Position numbers and translations under genes: made by a program. From Anisakis pegreffii (taxonomy: Eukaryota > Nematoda > Chromadorea > Rhabditida > Anisakidae), in NCBI GenBank assembly GCA_035041965.1, contig JAPYMA010000475.1, forward strand, positions 19,893-83,892: a stretch of 64,000 nt of DNA. The letters are read 5' to 3'. Below, one piece after another: positions 26,462 through 40,000 of the stretch. The notes beneath the pieces were generated by a model. The model was not told the DNA's origin, made no database searches, and saw only the letters and a list, made by a program, of their open reading frames with translations. Numbering within the stretch: position 1 is the stretch's first letter; each line of letters starts with the position of its first letter.

Positions 26462-27110
26462 GTGGCAAAATGCTCTAGCACTTTTTTAAAACTATGTCCA
26501 ATAGGGTTTTTCTCGTTTTTTTTTTCTCATTTATTCAAATTAATGACATGAAAAGTTCTTTTCGAGGTTCCCGTACGAAAAATTTTGGTTATTGATGCAC
26601 AGCGAAATTTTTAACTTTATTATTAATCGTGCTCTAGTGTTTTGGTAATAGAATGTACTTCTTAAATTACCATTCAATATGCTGTCAACAAACACAGGTC
26701 CACAACTAAGCTTGACTTTTAGGGATGGCAAACTCTCGTAGTGAAGATTGTTACCTCATACAGGAGGTAACTTTTTTTTTCCGTTCGCAAGTAACGTTAT
26801 CCATCTTTTTGGGTAAAAAATATTCTCACAGTGAGGAGATTTCCCGCTTCCATATGTAAAAAAAGCGTAGTAACATTGTAAAAATTTTATTGCGAAATAT
26901 ACAGCAGAAATATTGTGGCTTATGTCCTTATTACCATCAACGAATTATCTTTACGGCTACGGATTCTGTTCGACGGCCAACAGGACACGACTGAGAAAGT
27001 TTGGATTGTTGATATCAATTAGTTGTACTGTCTGCTGTAAAATGTTTGTGCGCTATGATTATAGCTTTGTTGTGTGCCCCACGATTATCCTCTGCCATAA
27101 CCACTGCGTC
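26462..27110. other. intergenic, 53BP1-type gene upstream region
   Basis: No supported gene. Presumably contains the promoter of the downstream gene and the 3' end of the unrecognised one. Nothing specific could be identified. Confidence 0.4.
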
Positions 27111-27119
27111 AACTTTCAG
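27111..27119 (+). promoter_or_regulatory. probable trans-splice acceptor of the 53BP1-type gene
   Basis: AACTTTCAG lies 18 bp upstream of the chosen ATG (27138), a typical nematode SL addition distance. No upstream exon requires it. Confidence 0.45.
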
Positions 27120-27137
27120 GAGACTGGCTCAGATATC

Positions 27138-30100
27138 ATGTCTGAAACCGTTAAGCAGCAAGGTATGCTTTATCGTAACCGTAATCTTATTCATCCTTTG
27201 TATCAAGTAACACGACATCTAATTCATTTGTTTTGAGTGGTTTGACTGAAGCTTGAATTATTCCACAGATCATTATCAAAAATAAGTTATTTGGTGGTGT
27301 TGAACGAGAATGTTTCGTGATAAGTTAGCATAATTTATGAATTGTATTTTAATGTTTTTACTTTTGTGAAACAATATTTTTGATTTTCCACCGATACATG
27401 GAGAGGATAGGTGAACTTCTCTGAAATAATCTTTTTTGAAGATTATTACGAATAAAAGTGTCTGCTTTTCAGGATCTGAAACGAACGGGTCGTGTCATGA
27501 ATCATTGCCTAAAGAGTAGTTTTTACAAGTTGTTCGAGTTTTCTAAACTGTTTAATAAAAAGTTCCATTGCTAATCATTCATTATCGGAAATAATTTCAC
27601 CAGTTCTGAAATAAGATATTTTAGCCTAGCAGTCAGAGAATCGTTGATAATTCGAATTTTTGATAATCATCTAGGCCAGTGTACGCGAATATATTGAACT
27701 TGAAATTCATGAATTTTCGATACAAGTTTCATTCACTGCTCGTGTTATGATCGCTGAGAGTATCATGCAGCTTTGTACAATTTCATTCAAATAATGTACT
27801 GTGTTCTAAGCGTGGGGCAAGAAGATCCACAGGCAACCACTGATATTATGCAAGTGATGCGTAAAGGAGTTTTTGGGAAAAGTATCAGCTATCTGCAGGT
27901 TAGTGAGCATGTTAAATTTATTTACCTTTGAATGAAAGCAGCGAGCGTGAAATAATTTTTAAAATTACTGAATCAAGGAATGAGAGGCAAAAGTGCAATA
28001 AAAGCTGTCGGATGAGTTAGCACGCTCGAACTGCTCAGAGTTGAAGGTAATAATGAATCGAGTATAAGCATTCCGAATAATGTTAATGAATTTATCTTAT
28101 TATTAATATGCAACTGATGTTTATAATGCCAACACTTATATTGAATACGTATTATAATCATCCTTCAACAATTGTAAGTATTCTTTTGTAATATTTTAAT
28201 GGTTACGTTTTAGACAACTAGTCATGAAGATGATGAAAATGGCAAGAAAGACGTAACAACAGGTAATAAGTTTATTGTTTTCTCTTGAACATCATTAACT
28301 ACACGGAATTTTTCATTCACATTCTCTTAAAAATCATGCCGTAGATCGAGTAACCATCTTGTAGCTTGTATTAGATGAAAAATTTTTAAAATCTATTCAA
28401 TGGTTTAAGCAGCGGTTATTCTTATGCCTGATGTTGTACTCGTCCATATCCAGCGATTTTTTCTTCGTGAAATATTGTTGTTTTAGAACTGAAGGAAGGT
28501 GAAGAAAAATCAGGAAATCATGCCGAGCAGTTGGCGGAGAATCCAACAACTGCTGAAAGTGTTACACAACCAACTGAAGAGGTTGAACACGATCCGTCAT
28601 CCGTAATGAAAACTTCAGACGAAGTTGAAGTTATTCAAGAAGAGAACATTAAACAGAACGCGGTGATTTATTATAATTAGTAAAACACTTTTGTTTATCT
28701 TGTTTGGTGCTTTTGATATCATTGTCGTAGAAGATTGAAATACTCGTGATATATGTGGTAAGGTTTGCAAATGCATTCGTAAGTGGACGTTTATTGTTGT
28801 TTTTATTGAAGGATGAATGCAGTACACAAAACGAAACAGACGACAAAGAGAAAAAAGAAGTGAAAGAGGATAATGATGATACAAAAATTTCTGAACAAAG
28901 TAATAACTCGTCGACAAGTCAGCAATCAAGTGCAGATGAAGAAAAAGCCACGAGAGATGATGCTGATTCGCAATCGTAAGGCTGAGTTTATTGTTTCATT
29001 GCTAAAACGTCTTCCATTCAGTTGAATGGGAAGGTTATCATTCAAATGTGTAGAATGGTCGTAATGAAGAACGTTTAAGAGTAATCAAATTCATATTTAA
29101 TCTTGCCGTCTCCACCGAAAAATGTCTAAACACTGCAGTTTTGTTATCATGTTTATGGTGATGTACTGTTACAGTTTTCAGTGTGAATTGCGTTGTGAAT
29201 GAACTGCATCCAGATTTTCTCTTCTTTTAGCAAGAATGTTGACATTTCGGGTGCAGAGGTCATATCTTCACTTGAAACATCAGAAGTGGGCACAAAAGCG
29301 ACATCACAACAACTTACTGCCAGTAAAGATAATAACGAAGGGGAAAAGAGTGAAACAGAAGAAGTGCTTCAGGAAAAGCATACTGTTTGTGATAATGAAG
29401 CTGAAGGAAATACCGATGACCAGCATGATACATCGTCAGACAAAGCGGTTTGCTTATCTTCAGAAAATTATTTTCTCGTCTGTTCTCATGAAATTGATCT
29501 GAAAAGAGTCCTTGTCGGTCCTCTGAATCTGAGTTCGTGCTTTTTTCTAGCATTCCAGTCAGGAATGATCAGAAGTTGTGCTATAGGAAGAAATAAAGCC
29601 AACTTTTTACAATCAGTCGAATTAGCGATCATATGAAATGTAAAAAATTGCATGAAGTTTTAAAAACGGCTTGAAGCTTTTTCAAAACATGAATTTACAT
29701 TATTAGTGATCCGGTTCCCATCACTAGAACGTAAGTCATAATTTTCCAAGTTTCATTTCTCAAATCCTGTTCGCTTATTGATTGAGTTCGTCATATTCTG
29801 AATCTTTCATTATTTTCTCAACAAACACATTGAAATATTCGCTACCGAATAAATACATTGAAGAGTACACATGTAATTGATTGCATAAGTTTAACCTGCA
29901 TTCCACAGATAAGACAATAGTAAATTGTTTGACGTTTGGAAAGTATTGTTATTATCTAAGGTGGATGATGTGGGCGAGCTAGCTGCACAAGACCATCAAG
30001 ATGAGCAGTCGGCAGAAAGAACTGACGAAGAACCGATTCCTGATTCTAACGATGATCATAAAATTGATCAGTCCAAACTTTCGGTGAGGGCAATTTCTAT

Positions 30101-33100
30101 TTCCTTTAACTTAGATGTATACTTTTAATCTCGGAATTCCAGCACGACAAAATCATTGAGCATCCAAAATTTAGTTGTTTGCTTCTCATGTGTGAAAGTT
30201 TTCAATATGTGGAATAGGAATGATTAATGAATTGAAACGATTAAGATCCAATCAAATGAGCAAAGTACAGCTGATGGTGAAGTGAAAGAGAGTGTGGAAA
30301 AAGAGCAGGATGTTAGCGAGACCGGTGGTGATAATGACGAAAAAGCGGCACTCGAACGTCGTCGAAGTCTCCGACCGCACAAGCAGATTTCGTACTCGGA
30401 TACGAGGTACGCGATTGAATGGATCAATGTTTATAACGTTTTAGAAACTGAAACGTGAAGTGAAATAATAGATGGTCCGCTAGCAGCATCATTTAACAAT
30501 CGCTTTTATTCTTATTGTCACATAAAGCGAATATCTCTGTGTCACATAAAGTGAACGTTGCACAAAAAATGCACTGTCACTTCGAAAGTTATATAACCAA
30601 CCGAAATTCGTTGAGGATACCAAATTTCGAAACCTTATAAAATTGTTTCGATCGTGTTTTGACCCAAGATTTTAAAATTCAGTTGGAATATCAACTTTCG
30701 AAAATCTAAAAAACAAATTCGGTAGGATTCTGACCGAACACAAATTTCGGTTAATTACCATCACCTCTATGTTTTCCATTTTAAGGTTTGCTCGAATACA
30801 CAATTTTAAGTCACTTTTGACTGTTTCCACATTCAAAATAGTCTCTTGAAGGTGATTGCAAATGCCGATATTAAACAATAGAAAATAGATCATTCGAGTA
30901 TTTCGCTTGCTTTCAGACCGGTCTCTGCTAGTGATAGCAAAACAGCGAAACGAGATGCGAAAAAGACAACCGAATCAAAGGTACATATTTCGTTTTTTTT
31001 CGCTTTAAAAACAACAATTTGTTCCCCCTCTTCAATTTGGTCAGTTGAACACAACTGTTCCGATTTCGTTTTCAATTGCGTTGTTATTTTATTTTGAATC
31101 ATGCCACGCATCAATAAACTGAAACTTCTTATAGAATTCACATCGTACAGAAAATATCAGATGATATAATTAGAATTCTATTTTCAAGCACAGCTTCGAT
31201 TGTTAGTTGAAATTGATCATATCTTTTGAACTTTTTAATGCTGATGTGTTAAATTCGCTTCACTATTCTAATCTGCTTCAGACGACAACCAACGACAATA
31301 CACCAACTGTGAAAAAATCTGAAACCACTCTTCCACAAAGTCGTCGATCTGCAAAGGAAAAAGGTATATTAGTGGTCATGGTCTTTTTCGTGTCGCATTT
31401 GTTGTAAAGTTTTACGTCGTGTTTGTATTTAGGTGTGCTGTTCATTCAAGATGTTTCTTTCATGAATTTTGCAGAGAGTGAAAGTACAAGCGCAGAGAGT
31501 GCTGCAACAACACCAAAACGTCGTCCACAATCAAAAGCAGCTTCATCAACGAGAAGGAGCACTCCTGCATCAATCACCGAAGCAAGCCAAACACGACGTA
31601 AGCCAACCAGCGCCCAGCCGAAGGGCCATTCTTTTCCAGATGATGATCCGTTCAGTCTGGAAAACAATATCGACAATCATCCTCAACCGCTACGAAATAT
31701 ACAAGTATCACAACTGACTGTTCATCTATGATAAATCTAAATAATTAGCAGTACTCTTCTCAGAGTTTACATTTCTCTTTCATTTGGTTATTATAATTGT
31801 TGTTGGTGTTGAATTGGTGATTATTCGCATCACTTATATAAATGATTGCGCACGGGCATCAGCAAATCTTAAGTAATGAGGCAATACTATTTTTAAGATG
31901 GAACGTCAGTCTTTTGGGAATATAAAATTTACGAAAGCATCGAATACACCTGACACATCACTGTAAGTTATTTTCATGAATGGAGCTTTTTTTTTGTTCT
32001 CCTCATAATAGGGTGAATTCCGCGAATTGGTATACGATTCGATAACAATATTGCACAATAAGTGAAGTTTTAGAGAAGCATGATTAGTTATTTGATTTTA
32101 GTTGAACATTCATTTAATGTATACATATTCATTGTTTGTTAGTGATTGTAAATAATAATTGACATATTTATGTTTCTTAAGGAATCGTTATGAAAAAACG
32201 GAACAGACTGCCAGTGAACGTCGTTCGAATCTGCCTGATTTGGTTACACCATTAAAGGCGTGTTGTTACGATTATTTGTTAAAATTACATATCACGTGTT
32301 TCTTTATCATTGAAATGAACTGCTTCAGATTCAGTGCCGTGAAAACCGATGGTAATTTCAAGTTTTGAGCTGATGACAATGAAAATTAGCATATTCTTTT
32401 GTCGCACACACGTAACTTCCTTTAGTGGGAAGTTTGTTCATTTTGAAGTCATTGGGCGAAGATGTTGAACAACAAACTAAGGAGTATTGTTTTTGAGGGA
32501 ATCTTTCGAAAGTAGCAAAAAATATATGAAACGATAAATGATGAAGTTTAAGCAGAGTTATTCATTCGTGATTATTCACTGAAAAACCAAATAATCGTAT
32601 TGTTTAGTGTTTTTATAATGAATGTTGTTTTAGCATGGTGTTGTGCACAAGTCACTGTCTGAATTGAGTACAATTCGCCGCACTCCTGTCTCACGTAAAT
32701 TAAAGTTAGTGTGTTTCAATGGTAGTAAATCATTTTTTCTTTTATTTATCAATGGTAATTCTGTCTGCTTACTTTCGAATTTTGAAAAGAATTTTTGAGT
32801 ATTGCAACACTGCTTTAGGAATTTATCCTTACGTGTTAAGTGGTGAAGTTTTTTTGCAGGAAAATCGGATCTATCAGTGAAGATATTAACACCAATGAAG
32901 AAGCAGCGAATAGCAACGTTGATGATGAGCCGATGGATGTTAATGTTGGAAATGAACCGGTAAATGGAGAACATCGAAGTGTATGTTCAAAAGCTATCTT
33001 TTTGACATAGCATTTGGCACTTGTTGAAGACTTCTCTTACAAACGCTCTTGTTTTGCTGACCGTTTTAACTAATTCGATTTGACTTTCACTTATTGATAT

Positions 33101-36100
33101 TCTCTTATTAATTCTTTTCAAATGTGTTGAACTCACTTCAAAGGATTTGCCATTGAAACGAATAGATTGTTTGGGTTTTTGCTGACAAATATTAATCATA
33201 ATCATAATGAATGCACAGAACATAAGAGTTATCAATTTTCAGTAACTAATTAATAATTGAAATCAGTTATAGTGTACAATAATAAAACACGGCTTTTAAA
33301 GTGGATCTCATTTGCAGGCATCAACTACCGCCACGCCTAAGAGTCATGCCAAAAAAACTCGCGTCACCAAAGCGGAAAGTGCGCCAGCCATGCCGAACAC
33401 TAAGAAACGGAGAATGTTAGCTATGTTTTGAACAACATTTTTGTTATATGCTCATGATGAATTCTGTTGATGCGGGACGTAGAGCGGAAGGGAAATTGAC
33501 GATAAACAAAGAGAATAGTCATTTGGTCGTTTGTTACATTTTTGAATGATGGTAAGATGTGCGTCGAATCAGGAAGCGAATTGCGCGGAATTTTGTTACG
33601 AAGTAATTTGTGAAAGCAATCTTTTGTGTCAGTAGCTGAGGGAAGAGCAAATTTAGAGAACAAACGTCGACTGAAGTGGTACCCAAGAAAGCGCATACGA
33701 AGCCATTGCCAGTGTTGGACATTGATGAGCAGTTCGCGGTTGATCATCGTGAAAATGAGCATACACCTTACGAAATTGGTGCTCGTGTCTATGCACTCTG
33801 GGGTCGTGAGTACTACGCTGCTAAAGTTTCTGCGTTGGTTTCCGTTTGTATTCAGTTTTGCTTTGTGATTGTTTAAAGTATTATATTGAAAATGTGCTTT
33901 AGAAGTTGATGTCGTGATGCTAATGAATATATCTCAAAAATTCATAAATATAATCAGTTTTTTTGCATCAAAACAAATATCGCATCTTGTAAGATGAATG
34001 TACGTTATAGCAATTGAATTATGGTAAATTCACATAGATGTTTGAAAATATGTTGTTGCATGAACCAGCGCATCTGTTGTTAAACATTTATCGAGTGGAT
34101 TCAGGGAGCGTGATTCGAGTGGAAGGTATGAGTTAATGTTCGTTGAGGACGAAGAAGTTCGTCGGTTGGTTGTAACCGGAATCATTCCTTTAACCGCTCT
34201 TATTACTGGCAAAAATGTATGTGCTTTACTTTATTCGTATTTAATGCTCTTCGGCAAACACACCGTTTTTGCTTTAATCGTCACTGCAATTTTGTGTTCG
34301 AATAGCCATTGGCAGTTATGCTTGAAAGTGGATCATATAAAACACGAATTTGAAAGTTCCATGCTCATTTCTCGAAATTTTAGCGATAATGTCCTGTTTA
34401 CTGAAAGTTTCTTCAGAAATTTGTATTATTGATGAAGCTTTACAGATTTGATGGATGATGAATGTATTTCATTGGATAATGAATAAGTTTTCAGTGTTTA
34501 ACCACAATTAAAAAGAACGATGAAGATGTAATTGAAGAAGTTGAAATAGTGAAATCACCGTCGAGCACAGATAAGCAGGAATGGATGGAAGCGTTACTTC
34601 AAGTAAAAAGCGTCGAGCATGGAAACGAATACAAGTGGGTATTAGATATGAGCATATGCATATGGTTTGAGTTGCTTGATGGATATGGTGAAGTTCATTA
34701 ATTAGTAGAAATGATTATTTATCCGCTTAGCTTCTTTTTCATGTATTCCACAAATTACATCTATTATTGTAGCGTATCATGGGCAAAACTCTGGCTGAAT
34801 TCGAGTCAGGCGAACGCCTTGGCGACAGCAAAGGTGAACACTGCATGTGATGTTATGGCAGGTATCGCATCTTTTATTTGCATTGTTGTCAATTTCAAGT
34901 ACACCTTTGAAGGTCTCATTCGCACACTGATTAAACATTTGAATCGAAAGTGTTTCTTTTTACTTACTCAATCACAATGAGTCAATGATGTAAACAAATC
35001 CATTTCTCGCATTACTTTAATTCTTCTCAATGCCCCGAGAATGAACTCATATCATATTTGAGAATGAAATTGAGACTGCAACAAATTTTTTGTTAATTAA
35101 TCAAGGTGGATTGAAATGTAAAGAATAAGAACTGAAATGGTATATATTTCAGTTATATTGATGCGTAATTTATATGTAATGTTATTATTGCCTTAAGATA
35201 ATATCGATACCGCTGAATCTCGTCGAAGTCGTGCCAAGCGTCATACACATGCTCCAGAAGAGGCAGCAACGCCAGTTGCAGCTCGCTCACCGAAGAAATC
35301 AAAGAGTGGTAATTGATTGCTCTAAATTTGTGGTGTTTACCTGAGTGTGTTTACTAGTCAGTTGTTAGTCAAAGTTCGTCTCGTTGTTTGAAAATTAGAA
35401 TGCCGTTTTAAATTTTCATATGAAACAGCATCTGAAATATTGAAATATTGTTGTTTGAAATGAACATTCATCTGATTCTAGATATTAATGAGGCTGAGTC
35501 ATCACATTGGCTAAATCGTTCGATATTTCGTAAAATCAAGCTCATGAGTAAAACTTGTTTTGTTATATCGGCTGTTTTTTAGCCGTGCATTTCTTGCTCG
35601 TTTCTGTGGAGCAGGGTTTCTCAAAAAAGGGTACATGCGCCCCCGGGGGGTACATGATGACATGCCAAGGGTCCGAGAGAGGATGGGTGCGAGATAAGGT
35701 AGGGGGCACGAGGACATCTTGATATTTACTAGGGAGTCCACGGAGCAAAAAAAGGTCGAGAGCCAGTGCTGTAGGGGATATGAGGGAATTTTCAAATGCA
35801 TTTCGAAGCGATTGTTCATCGAAATTACAATACATTGTGTAAAGATTCATTATACTTTTTGTCTTGTTTCAGCAACCATTAAAGGAAAACGTACTGTAAC
35901 AGAGAATGAGGACGTCAGTGAATCAACAGCAACAAATGCGAACTCATCAACACTGGAAGGTGTGATGCCTAATCATTTGTCACTCAACGTCCGAATCAGT
36001 TTTCTTCTCTAAACTTGAATTTTATGCCTAGTAACGTAGAAAAAAATTACTGCTCATAATATTCAAGTTTCAGGTGGTAATATTTTCTCTGGTATAGCGG

Positions 36101-37727
36101 TAGTGATAACATCGGCAATGCGCAAAAATAAAGACGAAGAACAAGCATTCAGTAAACGTGAAGTACGTCAAATGATCGAAAGTCACGGTGGAATAGTTTC
36201 AGATGATTTCACGGTTAGCATTTTGATTGTTGGAGTATTCAAAAGTATACAATATGTTCCTTTATTCTTGAGATTTCATGCAAAATTTTGTTCGGTGTTG
36301 TAAGTTTTTACAATCGAGTGATATAATTATGGAATCTTATTCAACAATAGGTTATGTTTCTGCAGTCATTGTCAGAACGATTTGTGCAGTTAATTATCAA
36401 GCACTTCGTGTAGTTGGTTCTGGGTGTAATGAAATGAGGCTGATAGTGAGAAAGAACACTATTGATGCACTCGTTTCATAGCACGTATGAATTTATCAAC
36501 GAGTTCGTTGTCATTAGTGAAATTGATTACTCAAAATTGTTAAATGTTGAACAATGTAATGATTGTTCAGAAAATCGCATCAAGTGAGAAAGTGTTGTTG
36601 ATCGCAGATACTCATTATCGCACCCACAAATACCTCTCAGCCTTAGCTCGATCTGTACCTTGCGTTCGTCATCAATGGATACGTGATTGTGTTGAACAGG
36701 TAGCGCTTTGTAGTTTGTATTTCTCCGTCAAAATCACTAATCTTTTCTAGCATTTCTTAATAATATTTCTGTTTGTTTCTTATGGTGCTATGAATTAGTG
36801 ATGCCCTTTTGCAGAATAAACTTCTTGATTACAAGGACTATATGCTGCCGGCTGGTATTTCGCTTTTGACGAACAAAATAGTGCCATGGTAAATTCATTT
36901 CAGATTTAGTTTTTTGTTATCAGATGATTGCTGAAATTATTTTAATATGGAGTTAGGTGAGTGTCTGTTGATATTTGGCGTGATAGGTTTCACGTGGAGT
37001 GAAATGATTGTTATTGTCGTAATTTTGTGTCATTCAGGCATGCTAATAATGGTCGTTTATTGGAAGGTAAGCGCGTTCTGCTATCCACGCGCAACTTCTT
37101 CCCTGAAACACAGATGCCAAATTTTGCAGAGATCTGGGCACCTCTCATCAAACAGATGGGTGCTGAAGTTGTTGATCAAATGCCATCAGGTTTATATCGT
37201 TTGTTGAGTTTCATTTAGAAAATAAATGATCCTTCCAAATGGTTTCATAGTGATAGTAATCATTAAAAAGAGTTCAGTGAGTATTCTTTGTAATTCGACT
37301 GGATATTGTAAAGAATTTGAAAAATTTCCTTATGAGTTACAATTTTATAGATGGTGTTGATATCCTGTTGACGGACGCATCGTGTTCAGATGATGTTTTG
37401 GCACAGGCTCGTGAATGCAACGCAATCATTGTTTCATCTGAATGGATAATTCAGGTTTCATGCACTATCCAGTTGTTTTATGAGATGATTTCTTGATTTT
37501 GCGTTCATTTAGACTAATTTGTGAATTTTGATGTGATTCGTATTATTGTCTAATATGAGAAAGTGTTCAATTTTTCACGAAAAAATGTGAACACAGTCTA
37601 GTCATAAAGTGCATTAAAAGTTGATATTGTCATTCTGTTGTTTTTTTTTCAGTCAATCATTCATGGAAATCTGCCTGATCCTACGGCTCACGAACGATTT
37701 CAGTACAACTTTGTTGACTCACAGTAG
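27138..37727 (+). CDS. hsr-9: 53BP1/HSR-9-type DNA-damage protein, Tudor plus tandem BRCT
   Basis: 53BP1-family proteins bind damaged chromatin through a Tudor domain and signal through C-terminal BRCT repeats. I read about 30 exons giving about 1076 residues. The first four (27138-27162, 27473-27515, 27680-27725, 27833-27898) are the least certain. Exons 28214 to 33415 encode an acidic, Ser/Thr/Lys-rich low-complexity region of about 560 residues. Tudor exons are 33657-33825 and about 34109-34216 (GARVYALWGREYYAAK, then GRYELMFVEDEE); the exact junction between them is unresolved. BRCT exons are 36074-36213, 36571-36699, 36815-36888, 37038-37189, 37351-37454 and 37653-37727. Diagnostic pieces are VVITSAMRKN, VLLIADTHYRTHKYL, HQWIRDC, NFFPETQMPNFAEIW, VSSEWIIQSI and the terminal YNFVDSQ, colinear with 53BP1. 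The protein is shorter than vertebrate 53BP1. One intron (after 32257) needs a GC donor to keep frame. Confidence 0.88.
35612..35768. mobile_element. hAT-like MITE, ~157 bp, in a 53BP1-type gene intron
   Basis: The ends are CAGGGTTTCTCAAAA and, reading inward from the other side, CACTGGCTCTCGACC. These are imperfect terminal inverted repeats of the CAG(T/G)G-TTCTC type common to hAT elements. The 8 bp on each side are CTGTGGAG and CTGTAGGG, a plausible 8-bp target-site duplication with two changes. There is no coding capacity. It shares a GGGGG(C/T)ACGAGGACA block with the element at 40001-40318. Confidence 0.65.
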
Positions 37728-39860
37728 GGAGTTAATATTTGCGCCACAAGGAAATGCGGTGTGGTTTATGAGTGTAATATTTCATATCATTTGGATTCAA
37801 TTTTGCGATGTATCGCGTTTAAGCGGCTGATCTTCGATGATGTAGGTGTGTATTAATGAGACTTTCACACCGATTTTCTCGTTATGAATAATGAGGAGCG
37901 TAATAATCGTTTAATTATTCGGATTGTTGATTATGCTTGTTTCTTCATTTACACTCTGAGTTGGAACGTTCGCTTCATCGCATTCGCTTTCTCCACCTCT
38001 AATACTCATTTATTGGGGACGGTGTGAGGGGTAAAATGTTGAGAGGCAGTCATTCCAAAATCAGTTTTCAGTGGTACTTTATACAACTTATTCACGTTAT
38101 TTTCGTTGTATTTAAAAGCGTGTTGAGTTGAATTTATTTGTATTTTTATTGATCATCACTAATTGTGTAATACATTAATGTTTGTCATTAATGTATCTCT
38201 TAAAATACATTATTCTACTGAGGGTCATATTTGCTTGTTGTTTTTGTCTTAAACACTTCAGTAATATTACAAGTGAACACTTATTAATCTGATTAATGGG
38301 TAATGCAGTCTGCACTTCAGTAATTGATGATATATCTTGTAATTGCTAATTATGTGCATCTCTTTTTTGAAGATTGAAATTTGAAACATCTGCAGTGAGG
38401 TTCCATCGGCATTCGTAACTTCGATACAAGATCAATCAAACAGTTTTGAATCTCAAATCGAAAAATTTTGATTGGTCCGTTTATATTTCTGATTTCTATC
38501 TTTGGAGGTTGTTCAGTAACTTGACTTTTCTACTGAAGCGGGCCTCGTGAGTAGAATGTATTCATCTAGGTGAATTTCGGTTAAATTTTGACTGAGACGA
38601 GATCAGCATTAGCGTGTTTGTGTGCATGATCTCTGTTTATGATTAATTATTGTTTACTATGAATGTTGTTTTTCTATTTTTGCGTTGTTGATCCTTTCAA
38701 TAGAAGCGTATTAATTAGGTAAACATCTTATTATTGATACTGTTATTCTCATTATTATTATTATCATTATTGTTATTATTATTATCAGTTTTTACTTTCA
38801 GAGGTATTGGAAACTACTTTTTACATTCATTTGTTATTGGTTTCCATTCATATGTTCCATTTGACGGTTTTGATTTCCATTTGAGTAATTTCCGTGCTGT
38901 TTTTTTTTATATTTAAATTAATCGTTTGTATTCTATTATTTGTTGATGTTTTGGCATCGCCGTTCAGCATACGCAGTAATGGAAATCGTTATATGATTGG
39001 TTGGATAGTCTAAACTGTATTGTTCTAGAATGGATTTCTTCAAGAGATTGAATCATAGCGATATTAACATATGAATTCACAAAGTCGTTAAAACGCTGTC
39101 CGTTATACCTCAATAACTGCTTTTTCTGAAACGGATTCGATGCGTTCTGAGTTTAATTTGTTTTTGTGTGAGGAGGTTGTGAGTGGATTTGTATATATTT
39201 ATGCGCGTTTATGATGTTATGTGGGAAATAATTTGAGGAATGAGTGGTAAATGCTTGTATTGAAATGTCATGAGAATATTCCATTCTAACTAATATCACT
39301 TTGATATTATTCGTTAACGCTGCATTCTAGTTCAGTTCTCATTATCACGTCGTTCTCAAATTGTTATTTGATGATCCTTCCGGCTGTTAAGTATTCTCAG
39401 ACAGATCGAATGATTTTTGATAAGTGGACTGCTGTTCAAGAAGGCTAAAATACTGTTTCATTATTGTTGTTGTTCGTTCATTATGGACGTTTGTCTGTTG
39501 TGAATTATTCGATGTTGCATATTCTCTATCAAATTTTGCAAAAATAATAACTGTTTTATGTATTTTCATCCTAGATTATTGTTCATTTGTTTCTATCGAA
39601 AATTAAATAAAACCTCACAAAATTGTTCGTTTGTTAGTGAAGAAACATGGTATAATTGTCCAGTTTGAATAAGATTACATTATTGCAATCACTTGACTGT
39701 CTTTTTAATACGGCTCGCTGTTTGTCAAGTGGTCAATGACTAACCGCTAATAATTTCAAATTTATTTCACTTCGATCGCAGTGCAATAAGCAGAAATTTA
39801 AATGAAAAAAAAACATATTTTCTTTGGTCAGTGTACCAATTGTGAATGTTAATAGTCGTG
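37728..39860. other. intergenic, ATT-rich, no supported gene
   Basis: Downstream of the 53BP1-type gene. It includes an imperfect (ATT)n stretch at about 38747-38787. I saw no exon-like segments that I would defend. Confidence 0.4.
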
Positions 39861-39974
39861 ACCGGACAATTTGCATAAAAACGTTTTGTCTAACGACAGT
39901 TTGTCTAAAGACACGTTGCCTAATGGACGGTTTTTTAACGGATATTTTGCCTAATAGACAAAATGTCCGGGTAC
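39861..39974. mobile_element. small TIR element with internal TTTGYCTAA subrepeats
   Basis: The ends are inverted: ACCGGACAATTTG on the left, and ACCCGGACATTTTG reading in from the right. Inside are four or five copies of a TTTGTCTAA or TTGCCTAA motif followed by GAC. The size (~114 bp) and structure fit a non-autonomous DNA element. The superfamily is not assigned, and I see no clear target-site duplication. Confidence 0.5.
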
Positions 39975-40000
39975 CGTTAGTGGTGATATACGATTTGAGA

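Noticed and set aside
28615..28929. 104-residue minus-strand frame
   Set aside because: It is antisense to acidic coding exons of the 53BP1-type gene, where Glu/Asp codons give open antisense frames.
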